From Saxidomus purpurata (lineage: Eukaryota; Mollusca; Bivalvia; Venerida; Veneridae): 64,000 nucleotides of DNA. The position numbers and the translations under genes were made by a program. This document shows, in pieces, positions 32,340-44,048 of this stretch; within the stretch, counting starts at the first letter, position 1; every line of letters begins with the position of its first letter. The notes below the pieces were generated by a model that saw only the letters and a list, made by a program, of their open reading frames with translations, was not told the origin of the DNA and did not search any database. The stretch covers positions 27,554,980-27,618,979 of the forward strand of contig JAFMSR010000007.1 of the NCBI GenBank assembly GCA_022818135.1. The letters run 5' to 3'.

Positions 32340-33440
32340 CTGAGCTAGAAATTTTTTTTCTAAATTAGCCACAGTGACATTCACCCCAAAGCTCCCAAAC
32401 GTAGGATTCTATGCAACCAGCTATGGGCAAAATATCATAACCATAAACCAATTCTTTATAAAGATGTTGTCCAGAACTGCTTTCTATTTTTAGCCACAGT
32501 GACACTGACCTTTGCCCAAAGGGCCACAAATGCAGTACCAGGGTAGGCCACGAAATAGAAAACTACAGAATAACAGAATAATTTTCATAACCATAGCATG
32601 AACCGATCTAAAAATTAATCCCCCCCCCCAAACACACCAAAATAAAGATGATAATATATTTTTAGCCAGAGTGACCATTGGTATTGGCCTCAGTCAATCT
32701 TGGCAATCCACTCCAATTTTCATAACCGTAGATCTAGCACTATCCCGACTTAAAGCTGCTCGCTCTCAGATTTTGGTAAAAAAAATAAAGTTCTTCAAAC
32801 TGTATGTAAATAACGTATTTAAGAATATATGGTCATATAAAAAGGCTCCAGTATAAATTCATGTCACGAATATCTCTAAATTAAAAAAAATACGCTACCA
32901 AATTCAAAAGCGTTGCAAACGCAAATTTCAATATGAACATATAGTGTAGCGGTGCCGTGTAACCGACCTTTTTAATCGATTTCTGCAAATTCCTACCTAG
33001 AGTTTTGCTTATGTTTTCATTCTAGCCTTTAGTTTTATATTTATGAATAAGAATGTCATTTTTGTTTTCAACGGTAACCGAGAGCGAGCAGCTTTAGTTA
33101 TTATCCAGAAGCAGTTCTTACATTTTAAGCAAAAGTAAACTTGACCTTGACCCAAAAGGCCCGAAATGCAGTCCCAAGGGAGGTCTCCATGACAGCAACC
33201 TATATACGGATTTTCATTTTCATAACCATAGCACTATCCATTATTGCCCGAAAGCCGTTTTACTATTTTAGCCACAGTGACCTTGGGCCCAGGAATATTT
33301 TAAGCGAGGTCTTTATGCAAGGTATATTTATACCAAGTTTTAAGTCAATAGGTGAATCCAATCATTAGTTATCATCCGGAAACAAAATGTTCAACGCCCG
33401 TCCGCCCGACAACGACATTGTTATCCTATATCAAGAATTG
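32340..33440 (+). repeat. Satellite-like tandem repeat, interrupted by a MITE
   Basis: Diverged units contain TAGCCACAGTGAC..., TTGACC...CCCAAAGG(G/C)CC, AAATGCAGTACCAGGG, CATAACCATAGCACTATCC and TTATCCAGAAGCAG. They recur at spacings of roughly 120-170 bases at 32370, 32495, 32663, 33135 and 33270. The array is split at 32751-33096 by family B MITE copy 2. Confidence 0.6.
32751..33096. mobile_element. MITE family B, copy 2 (complete, perfect terminal inverted repeats)
   Basis: The 346-bp element starts TAAAGCTGCTCGCTCTC and ends with the exact reverse complement GAGAGCGAGCAGCTTTA (17 bp). The flanks read GACT and GTTA, so TA or TTA may be the duplicated target. No ORF. It shares internal blocks with the copies at 7676 and 43690 and needs an outside transposase. 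Confidence 0.85.
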
Positions 33441-33479
33441 GCCTCTGGCCAATATGACTTTCTTCAGTCCTATGAATTC

Positions 33480-34060
33480 AATTAAATTAAATTATTTAAT
33501 GTAGCATTTTATTTTATGTTTTCGGTGGTTTATCGAAATATAACGGTGGATTATATCCTGATAAACTCACTGTTCACTCAGTGAAATTATCAAAATTTCT
33601 ACCTGGATTAACATTAAAAGTAAACCGAGCGTAAAGAATGTTGAAACCATACTCGATGACGTCGTTAAAGATGACTGTCATGTGTTTTGCTTTAACTGTT
33701 TAACGTTCCCGCGATTTTCAACATTTTATTGAAACAGTTATTTCAATGGCAAAAACATGACCTTTTGCAAGACATAAAATAAATGAAGACTGGTTGATAT
33801 CGATATTTATCAGAAAGTTTTGTGAACACCAAGAAAAGTTATTTGTATTATGTTGAAGCCTTAGTGAATCGAAAATATCACTGCCCATGGTGAATTTAAC
33901 TTTCTTGATATTACATCGAAAAAAATAATTATCCCCTATATACTTTGATTTATTAAGCATTTCTACATTCCTTTTTTCGGTATTTTTGTAAAAATAAATT
34001 AGAATTTAGTGTTTTTAGAGATACTATTTGACATGAAAGTTCCCTTTCGCTTGAGCTTTT
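33480..34060. repeat. Dispersed repeat family A, copy 2
   Basis: The landmarks match copy 1 in order: TTTTATTTTATGTTTT, ACCGAGCGTAA, GATGACGTCGTTAAAGATGAC, CCCGCGATTTTCAAC, TTGTGAACACCAAG and AATTATCCCC. The central palindrome is eroded. It stops about 200 bases before the second C1q gene. Confidence 0.5.
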
Positions 34061-34259
34061 CCAACTTGTTTAAATTGTAGGAACGATGTGTAGAGATACA
34101 ACGGTTAAGCCTATTGGGAATTCTAAAAGCTGTTGTACTAAATAATCTCCATATTTTCTATCGCGTTCACATGACCTGTATGTGTCCTGATTAATGAAAT
34201 ATTTAGTAAGAAAAGTTGTCTTTGAATATATCTAAAACAGTGATTTCAGATAAACCGGA

Positions 34260-37208
34260 ATGATCTTCAAACTATTAGCGGTTTTTATTTATGTGGGTAT
34301 TGCAACGTGTAGCAATGTAACGGTGGAAGAATGTATGAAGGAACTCGATGAAATTAAAGCAAGGCTGCAGAAACTTGAGAGCTCTTCAAGCCGTAAGCGG
34401 TTTTTATTTTTTTTTATTTTCAAGTACAAAATTATCAAAAAATTAAGAATCGGTGCCATAGATATAACTGGAAACCTGCAGTGTTATTACATTTCAGTAG
34501 TAATGGTATACTCTTTTTCTAGATACATGCAAGTGTGGTTTATAAAAGCCGAGTGATGTACCATGACATACCTAATATTTTCATTTACCCTCTCTTGCTT
34601 TTCATTGTCTGATTGCATGGTATCAAAAGAACGAAATCCTTAATTCAGTTTTGACCAAAAAGAAAGTTTCATAAGGTTTCAATGTATAGTTGATGCATTC
34701 AGACAATCTCAGATATTTCAACTAAGATAGTGGAACTTTCAGAAAATCATAGAAATTGCTTTCACAGATAGGCTTCCGTTTTGATTTTATTTTAATTCAA
34801 CTTTTCTTAAGACCTGACAAAGTCGAAACATCATAAGATTTTCCATGTTACATTGACGTTCAGTTTGTACTTTAGCCGAGTAAAGCATTATCGTTCCATA
34901 AATGATATGCTACAGTATCTACATTGTCTTATGATGTAGTGACACGGAGGCTGCTGATATCAGATGGTGATCTATCACCAAGAGTAGCATTTTATACACA
35001 GCTGTCAAAAGATATTGCTCACATTGGTAACCATCAAACGATTGTTTTTGACACAGTGACAACGAACATCGGAAATGGGTAACGTTATCTGTATCATTTT
35101 ACAGAGATTACAAATTTGTATTATAATATTTTATGAAACACATGTAGACAAGTATTTGTTGTATAAACAGTGACGATATACAAATGTAACACAGGGATAT
35201 GACTAATTGAGAATGTTAATGTTAATATTTTCTTTTTCTGTAAGGTTTTGTATCGGAAAACGTATAAAACGCAAAAGTCATAACGTAGAACCGATACTTA
35301 GATTTTGAAAAACAAGACATCAAACTCAGATTTTTTGGGTTAAAGTGACATTATGCGCACATTACTGCACAAAGTGTATTTTTGGTGACAGTTTTATGAA
35401 AGCAATTTTTGGTTGCTGTGCATTTAAATGTGTTAAATTAATGATTATGCCACATTAGTATTTGAAGTTGGTGCTTTAGCTTTAAAAAAATCGGGCTGAT
35501 AAAATGATAGTTGAATGTATCGTTGTTGATGTTGGTAGAGATTTCGGCAGTGGAAGGGAAGCAACTCCTGCATGCAGTTGTTCTTTTCTTAAATTGACTC
35601 TCCCAGTCAAATAAGAAAATCAATATTTTGAAAGTTATTTTTTCATACTGGTAGCGGGAAAAGTTTGGTGTATTGGGTTAAAAGTTATTATTTTCTCTAC
35701 ACTTTTGTACACACACCATTTTCAGCTGGATTTTTACTTGCAAATAATGCGCATACTGTCACTTAGCTATGTGACAACAGTGTTTCTAGTGCTAAAATTT
35801 TAGTTCGATATTTCGCATATTTATAATGTATAAAACTTAGTCCCCCCCCCCCCCAAGTATTTACAGAGAAGAAATGCATTAAATCTATTTACAGGTACAA
35901 TGTAACCGGCGGAATATTTACTGCTCCTGTCGCTGGAACGTACGTGTTTTTCTGGCTGAACACTAACAGAGATCACAGTTACATGAACACTGAGTTGGTG
36001 AAGAATGCGGTAGTGGTAGGAAAGTCAATGTCAGATGCTATGGACCATCTCGACTACGCTGCTGCTTCTAACACAGCAGTTCTGCATCTACAAAAAGGTT
36101 ATATACACTATTTGTATCTAATGGTATAACAAATGTTGTTCGAGTTAGTGCTGCATCAGCGGGTCCTTCCAAATCTCATTGCTCAGTGACTCAAACTTCA
36201 TTGCAGTGGATAAAATAAGAGGCCAATCTGTTCTGTATTTTAAGTCTAATGATATAAATACAGTCATACAACAGCTATAACATATTCGAACCTATTTGTT
36301 TAGCCTATGAATTTTGAGTGAGAAAGTTTTAAGATTAAACCTTCTGTAGAAATCATTACAGGTGTGCACACGATTATTACGTGAAAATTCATGTTTTTTT
36401 GCTGTTGCAAAGTTTTAAGCGTTTAAACACATGATACTCGTATGCACTGATACCTGTAGAAAGACAAAGTAATTGGGTCTTACTTAAAGAAATTCTGCAA
36501 AAAGTTGAGAATGTTTATCGTGAATATTCTCCTACTAAAGCCACTGTGCATAGCTGAGTAAATGTAATTAATCAGAAAAATTCACGAGAAAGACCTACAT
36601 TTATAAGGCGCTCCAAAACGTCACTGTCTTCAAGAGTAGAAATCATGGTTGCAGAAGTCTCGCTCTGTACAGTATCTATACTGAACTTTATAAACTGCGC
36701 TTCCTTGGCATCGCTTCAGCTCTAGAAGCGCTATTGGCTGTGCTGATGATCAGTGTCTGTGAATATAGCAAGGGCATACTTCTCTGTGGCTTTCAGGTCA
36801 TGGTTATCTTGTATGTATTCGTGTTCAAGGAGACTATTTTGAAGGATTGATATAAGAAATATGCCATTTTATTTCATGAATCCAGTTTCAAAACATACTG
36901 AATACACTTCGTATACTAGTCTTTCTGCCTCGGCAGTTTTTTTTTAATATACTGTCACAAATATTTAAATAAGGCGGACATTCACAAGTGAAAGTCACAT
37001 GTACCAGTTTGCACGCGCACATACATACATTTTATCATATAAAAATTCTATTTATACCGGCATTTCACATTACATGTCTGTATCTTTATAGTATCTGATT
37101 TTACTTACAGGTGAAGAAGTGTGGGTCCGTTCAGGAACCTGGCACAGCGCTGTAGTCGCCGGTGACTATTACTCGACATTTTCAGGATGGCTCCTGTACG
37201 AAGGCTAG
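34260..37208 (+). CDS. Secreted C1q-domain protein, paralogue 2 (4 exons)
   Basis: Exons are 34260-34392, 34940-35078, 35895-36097 and 37111-37208, with matching phases (573 nt, 190 residues). The architecture is the same as paralogue 1: signal peptide MIFKLLAVFIYVGIATCS, helix KELDEIKARLQKLESSS, then a C1q domain from about residue 59 (VAFYTQLSKD to GWLLYEG). The main differences lie in the mature N-terminus and the start of exon 2 (LISDGDLSPR versus LLDGGLESG). Exon 4 differs from paralogue 1 only at silent positions. Introns are longer and largely unalignable by eye. Likely a recognition lectin; ligand unknown. Confidence 0.9.
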
Positions 37209-37279
37209 ATAATAACCATTGCAAAAGATGTCGAACTAAAACATGATTATAAATTTATAATGTATAATGATGGCATAAT

Positions 37280-37285
37280 AATAAA
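37280..37285 (+). promoter_or_regulatory. Possible polyadenylation signal of C1q paralogue 2
   Basis: AATAAA occurs 72 bases after the stop codon. Position supports it, but no other evidence does. Confidence 0.4.
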
Positions 37286-37394
37286 TAGTTATCAAATATG
37301 TGCAAAATTTATTTGCTAGCAGTGTTGCTCTAGACAGATTAACTTTTAAACAGCGGTGAAATCGAAGATGCTGTAATTATGCATGTATATATAT

Positions 37395-37640
37395 ACGCCC
37401 CCGAAACAAGTTTAGTTATTATAGGTTCCGCGGGCGGTAGTGCAGGATACAGAACGCGTCCCGTCCGGGGACATCCCCTGGTTCTGTAACATGTCCGGAG
37501 TACAGCAGCGATACATCAGACCTTGGTTTTAGGTCTCATTCGAAAGACCATAAGTTATATTAGTGACAGAGCGGGGGATCGAACCTGCGATCCTTGGATT
37601 ACCAGTCCAGCGCGTTAACCACAAGACCACTGATCCACCC
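37395..37640 (-). mobile_element. tRNA-derived SINE
   Basis: On the minus strand the head reads GGATCAGTGGTCTTGTGGTTA (A-box region), then GGACTGGTAATCC (anticodon arm, GGT in anticodon position, threonine-like) and GGTTCGATCCC (B box). A GC-rich body of about 170 bp follows. Lack of an acceptor-stem partner and the long body indicate a SINE, not a tRNA gene. Confidence 0.75.
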
Positions 37641-38464
37641 TTAACTCATGTATTTGGAGTACACAAATCATGTACGTAATACACAGTGTATTCTAACTAC
37701 GGTTGGGGTGGGATTTAGCGATTAGATTTTAGTAAAAAGGGATGGGGCATGTGCGGGGCAAATGTTAACAAAGATAAATTCATGTATAAACAATAAAAAC
37801 ACCAGTTCTGTTGTGATAATTATTTCACTTTGGCTGGTATGCAAAACATCTGAATCGTAGGAAGAAACAATCTATACTTGAGATAGCAAACAGTAGAGCG
37901 GCTCACTGAAGCAACAATACATTGACCAGACGTAGCTTGTAACACGCACATGTCTTTGGATGTTCATACAAATTCCAGATAATTTCTGTTGCAATTTTAG
38001 AGAACACATAGACGCCATTTTGAAACACAAAAATGTCATTTAAGTTGGGAATGGGCGAATTCAGAATTATTTGACGGAAATAAACGCCTGTAAATTATAA
38101 ATATCTAAACTTTTTTTCTGTCGGTTTTCATGACAGCATGCATTATGCATGGCATGGAATTATTTGAACAACGTGTACAGTTTGGTTGAATTTGGCGGGC
38201 AGAGGGGTGGCAGGGGGGGTTGGAAACGAAATTTGTTGACGACGACGGACGCGGGTGGGTCCTAAAAGTGCACGACTGTACCCCCTCATACATTGTATGA
38301 TTCCGGCGTCTGCGTTGCATTCAAAGCGAAAGCCGGAGACCAAAGATAAACGCTGATTGGTATATTCAAACTAACCAATAGAAACAAGCCTTACAAACCA
38401 CATATCTCCGAACGCCCAGGGCGTTATCATATAAAAGGGAGGCAACTTTCAGATATTTTTTATA

Positions 38465-38710
38465 ACTAGGTCAATCACACTCTGATCTCATTGGTCGCCG
38501 TGATTGGCCTACTCTTTGGCAACCAATCACAAACAACCGTTGGCTATACTGACTGGAAATTGCAGTCAGGTAAATTTCTCCTACTTTTTGGCAACAAAAT
38601 TTATATTTCTAGGCATGACGGGAGACATGCCGGGGTCTCATCCCAATACTAAGCTAACATACATGCTCTTTGGGACGGACCTTGATAAAATTCTCATCAA
38701 ATCAAATCAG
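38465..38710 (+). repeat. Dispersed repeat C, forward copy with a conserved short frame
   Basis: About 246 bp, from AACTAGGTCAATCACACTC to AATTCTCATCAAATCAAATC, repeated in inverted orientation at 58317-58563. Both copies share an open frame with LAILTGNCSQVNFSYFLA-like and GMTGDMPGSHPNTKLTYML segments. Likely a MITE or SINE body; the shared frame may simply reflect recent common origin. Confidence 0.75.
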
Positions 38711-39504
38711 ATATTTTTTATATATTACTTTCTTTCACACCCTTGGTGTACGCACTTTTTCACAAAAAATTCGTTCTTAAACAATGTTTTATAAGACCAA
38801 ATAAAGAAACCACGAGGCAAAATGGTTCAAGCAACAACTTCCGCTGGCAACACATGTCTGGTCTGTCCGTTCGCACACCTGTCTTTGGGTACTGACATTT
38901 TACACAATATTTGGCTAAATAAACATGATATTTGAACAAAACTGACTGCCAGATAAAACATAACTCCCCAACTTCATTTGTACACATTGGAATCATACTG
39001 TGGTCTTGTCACGTTCTAAGTAAAGGTCCAGCAAAATGTTGTATATATATTTTTTCTGTGGTACAACACTTAGAGCAGAGGAAGAATTCTGGTTTGCCTT
39101 GTTTTGATGAATAATCCCCTTTTGTAACGTTCTCGCTTAAAAATATAGATACTAACTATCGGATTGGATACCTTGACAGGAGTTAAAACATCCTAGGGAC
39201 ATTACTGTTGCCTAATTTGATGAACTATCCACATTTGTTACTTTTTGTTTGACCTTATCTTTAAATCTTTGAAGTAATTGTGGGCACTGATATAAAACCA
39301 AACTTGTTCTTGCTTAATCTATATTACAGCACACATTGGTTCATTTCTGACCAAAATCCAAGCGAGCCGATTTCTAGCATTTTTAAAAGCTAATCTTGTT
39401 GTCTTCTATACCAGGAAACATAACAGGAGATTAAACTATTCAGATGCTAGGTTATTGGATTTATTTATGAAAATTCACTACAGTATCGATTTTTCAGGAA
39501 TGTA

Positions 39505-39747
39505 CACTCAGTTCCAAAAGAAAGTGTGCACTTTGTTTTCTGTGTTTTTCATCGACTACTTTTCTGAAAGCCTATAAATTTGATACCGAAATTGAGATCT
39601 GTTTACGTACAATATGGTGAACATTTTAGATTTTCGATCGATCGATGACAAATACACATGAGATATAGTGTGCGAAAATTGTAGCCGATACGTCTTTATT
39701 GAAATATTTAAAATTTAAAAGTGCACACTTTCTTTTGGAACTGAGTG
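39505..39747. mobile_element. Mariner-type MITE
   Basis: A 243-bp element with perfect terminal inverted repeats of about 26 bp, beginning CACTCAGTTCCAAAAGAAAG and ending with its complement, CTTTCTTTTGGAACTGAGTG. It is flanked on both sides by TA, the target duplicated by Tc1/mariner transposases. No ORF. Confidence 0.85.
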
Positions 39748-41797
39748 TATTTTGTTATCGCTGATTGTATGTACTCCCAGTAAATATTGTGAGTAGCTAG
39801 TGAATTACATGTACATCCAGTGACTCTTTACTTTGTGTACAAACTCCTTTCTGCTAAGTAGTTGTAAGGAGAAGTAACCGCTGCATGGAAGTTTGTTTTA
39901 AACTGCGCATGTTCGCATAATTTGAAACAACCATGCTTAAGGCATAGAAATCTGTAAGCGACATTGCAATTATGTGGACTTTCGAAAGAAACGAAAGATA
40001 ACTCAAGTCTTAAGAGCAACATACTGTGCATATACTGGCAGGAAACTGCAAACTTTAAAGTCGGAAATAGTTACGTGTCAGTCTCCTTCGCATGCAAAAT
40101 TAAACAGGCTGATGCAATTGCCCAATCAGGCTTTCGAAAATCAGCTTTTTAAAAAATTATTTTCTTCACTTGGAAAAGGTGTGAACACGTTGTGCATGAT
40201 AAAACATCTATAAAAAGTTTAAAAGTACAGAATTATTCATGTTTTCCTGCAAAAATTTGTCTCCAATTTTGAAGAAAAACTTTTTGGCATTTTCTTTTAA
40301 ACTTATTGACAGAAAGTTCTAAAACAGCTCAGATTCATAGAAAATCACCATAATTATAAAGAAACCCAAATTAAGATACACAAAGGTACGTTTGTTGCGC
40401 CGGTCCTTTTTTTATTTCACATATAAAATATATGGAAACTGAAAGTAGAAGGGCCAAAACCTGGCGCAAGAAATGGCTGGATGGATTTGGTGATGTGGGT
40501 TTTTTCATACCCTACAATGCAAATAACATTCCCTAGCTGTTTCAGAAACATCATGAAGATTTGCACTGAAAATCTTAAAAATGTGTTTTTCAGTGATTTC
40601 AAACTTATTTTAATTGTGTTAAAAATGTCAAGATGACTTTTATTCACTTTTAAATTTATTCTCTACATCTGAACTTTGTTATGGAATGTAAATTTAGAAA
40701 TTATTCATTTAAAGTTATTTTTGGCCCACCGTTAAAGGGTTCAACATTTCAAGATCAAGTGTTTGTTTAAATTACCTCATTAAATATAAGTTATAACGCT
40801 CGTTTAAATAAAGAGTTAGATTAGCACCAGATGTTAGGTATAATTTCTTCAGTAGTTTATATAATTGCTTGACATAAATCTTTGCCTCACGCAGAGAAAT
40901 CAGGTGGAATGCCTGTTAGCAATGTATTTAGTCTGAAACGAATATACTTGAAGTATTTTTTTTCGAAAATTCGGTCATACTTTGTAAAGATGAGATAAAA
41001 AGGTGAATATTATATCAATTGTAATTATCCCATAGACGCGCTCGTGCTCTAGCGGAAGGTATACTAAGACCGTAGCCCCTTCGCTCAATTTTGAGCTTAA
41101 AAGTTTGATCCTATTTCATTTGCTATTGTGCATCTTATAAGCACATGATAAAAATGCAGAATGGGTCGTGCAACAACTTCCTTCAACATTAGTCAACTGC
41201 CCTCCCCAGTTAACCCCACAGGGGTTAATGTCCTACGGGATAACGTCCTGCATTCATAAATGGGTCAAGTGCGAAACTAACATCCTATTTGCACTCGAAT
41301 AATGAAAACCTCTGCTTCATGAAAAGCTGTCGTTAAGATATTATTTTCGGAACTTGTTGATCTGCTCATTTTCCCTCTTATATTAATTCTTAATTAAATC
41401 TGTAATAGAAACAAAACTTTAATGTTGCGTAAATAAGCTTCCTGTAAGATTTTCCCATGAACTTAATTGATAATAGCAGTTTCCCGGGGAGCTTGTGTGC
41501 GATTTTATCGCTTGTTACATATTCAGTACACATTTCAAACAACTTAAATTTTTTACATTTTGTAAAATTGTAAAACATGCTATCTTACTCACTAAAATAA
41601 TTACAATTTTGCATGTAAATGTAGGTTTATGATATATGTATTGTGTCACAGCAGAAGATTGCACTACCGTATTTATCATGCACGCAAAAGCCAAAAGAAA
41701 CTCAATCTGTTTTATTTCCTTATTATTTACAGAAAAGTATCAGCGTATATTTGTTTTCATTAAAACGTGTAATTTCCTATCTGTCAACCATGTACTG

Positions 41798-41800
<3 letters not shown>

Positions 41801-41830
<30 letters not shown>
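41801..41830. repeat. (CAA)n microsatellite
   Basis: Ten tandem CAA units in gene-poor DNA. Confidence 0.9.
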
Positions 41831-43689
41831 TATTACTGTAAAAGAGTGATATTCCTGGAGATATCTCAGATTTACTTTTCACGTATTCCACCTGTGCTCG
41901 CAGTGCTTACGATCGTTTTCTGGAGATCGAAGGGTCCGATCTAGGTTTGAAACCCGCGGCATCCGCCACTGTGTCTCAATCTATTTACCCTACAAGGAAC
42001 TTTAGTTATCACCATCATCTCTGTCCTCCCAGCTATACATTGCGTCGCCTTATTCTTAAAATGTCCTTTCTACAATTTTGATATTTTGAGAAAAAATGAC
42101 ATTGAACTTTTCAATTTTCATAACTTTTATCTGTTACATCCCACTGAAATGATACTTTTGAGTTCGACAATCAGTATTTATATACAGTATATATGAAACA
42201 GTGACACATATCAATATTTCATTATGTCAAATGAGTTTGGAGAACAATGAATTATTTTAGACGTCTAGTATCCGAATTCGTTCATCCGAATTGTATACAT
42301 TCATATATATATACAAAAAATGAAAAACAACTTAAAATCATAGCGGTATTTTATGAAAAAGAGAAATCTATCGGATGGAATTTCAAACATCACTAATACT
42401 TTCTTCATATTGTGCTTTAATAACAGGAGTTTCACTTCTTGTCAACATTGTGGTTGTTGTTAAAACAGGAGTTAGAGCAAACTCATTCTAAGATCATATT
42501 TAGTCATGTGACTAAGAATCTTCACATTGATTGGCTACAACACATTTTTAGACTAAATTGATGTAAGAGATGGAGATGTGATAAAATACAGGCCAAGTAC
42601 CTCGTATTATAGTGGACATAGAGCAAATACATATTCGGGATCTCAATATCTATGACGTCAATGTACAAAAGGAAAGTTTTGGTAGATAGAGCAAAGTAAG
42701 ATTGAATCATATATGTAGTTATCTCATTTTTTACAAAATGGTAGATAGGACATTTTAAGACTAAGGCAACGAAATTTGGTACCCACAAATTGCCAGTGTT
42801 TTTTCAATTGGATTTTAATAGGAGTTTGTCACACGAACACTCTGCACAATTTATGTTGAGTGTTATGAAATGCGACGTTAAATACAGTTTACCTTTCGAC
42901 TTTAAGAATGTGTAGTGATCATAACTCCGGAATGCTTAATACAAATTTTAAAAACTCAACCAGACATGACATTGTGTATAATACTTCAGTTAAATCTATA
43001 TATCATCCTCTGATGACCATCCAGAAATGACCCGGGTCTGGAGTTCGAACCCTGCTACCAATCCGACCCCTTATGTGAGAAAGTTGGCATTTTTGTAGAG
43101 AGGATAGTAGACTAAATGAATATTGAATAGGCTAACCGCCAGTCTATACATAGCGGGCATATTGTTGAAACGGACGTTAAACGCACACTAACCACCATTA
43201 GCTACGAAACGCCTTTAAAGTTAGCTGTTTTACAATGACCACTTTATGTTTGTTATGTACATTTTTATTCTGTAGACTACTATTTATCATGTTTGCGCTT
43301 TTTTGTTGCAGTGTGTATATTCATTATATATAATAAAGAATGGACATAACATGACAAAATGTTTATAGTTGTCATGTCACATAGCAAAGGATAAATATAC
43401 CACAATAAAGAATAGACATAACATAATAAAGAATCTACACAATAAAAAATGTACATGCATTTGTAAAAAAAATAATTACAATGGCTATTATAAGACAGCT
43501 TAGGCGTTCCATAGTGTGAGAACATAGACACTTTTTGCGAGACTAATGTCTAAAATTACTTAAATAGTCTTGAAACGGGCGTAAAAACTCCCAAGAAATA
43601 ATGAAAATAACCAGGAAAACAGGGCTCCAAATGCAGTTTCTCAGAGTGCGTCTGCACGGTTGAATTTAACTAATTTTAGCATTTCTTTT

Positions 43690-44048
43690 TAAAGCTGCTC
43701 GCTCTCAAAATGTGATGAAAGCAAACAAGGTTCTTCGAACTGTCTGACATTAATATAGTTTAGAACGAATCGTCAGATAAAACGGCACCCGTATAAATTC
43801 CTGCAAACTATCTCTGTATTTTTGAAATTATACTTTATCAAATCATATTTAGCGTTGCAAACGCTTTAGATAGGCAGTCAGTATAAACATGTAAAGGTGC
43901 CGTCAAAGCAAATAACCAACATTTTCAACAGAGTTTCACAAATTCCCATGTAGATTTTACTCGTGTTGTTGATTCTGGCCATTCCTTTCACAATTTTTGT
44001 TTAAAATGTATCATTTTGGGGAAATAAACTTTTTCACCGGAAGCTTTA
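43690..44048. mobile_element. MITE family B, copy 3 (diverged)
   Basis: It begins TAAAGCTGCTCGCTCTCA and ends near CACCGGAAGCTTTA. It shares GGTTCTTCGAACTGT, GCGTTGCAAACGC and GGTGCCGT blocks with copy 2. The right terminal repeat is largely lost. Confidence 0.65.

Larger units (their letters stand above)
30402..34259. other. Intergenic region between the two C1q genes
   Basis: No gene is supported. It contains a possible polyadenylation signal at 30696, the satellite-like block 32340-33440 with a nested MITE, and repeat family A copy 2. Just before the second gene, GGGAATTCTAAAAGCTGTTG (34120) repeats a motif found upstream of the first gene (about 28420), marking the edge of the duplicated unit. 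Confidence 0.6.

Noticed and set aside
37570..37640. Functional tRNA gene
   Set aside because: A and B boxes are good but there is no matching acceptor stem, and the sequence runs on into a long GC-rich body, as in a SINE.
38105..38343. Overlapping minus-strand frames rich in Pro and Arg
   Set aside because: They overlap in two frames, have no splice context or recognisable motif, and come from a GC-rich patch.
43280..43531. Tyr/Leu/Cys-rich minus-strand frame
   Set aside because: It is explained by diverged AATAAAGAATGGACATAACA-type tandem repeats.
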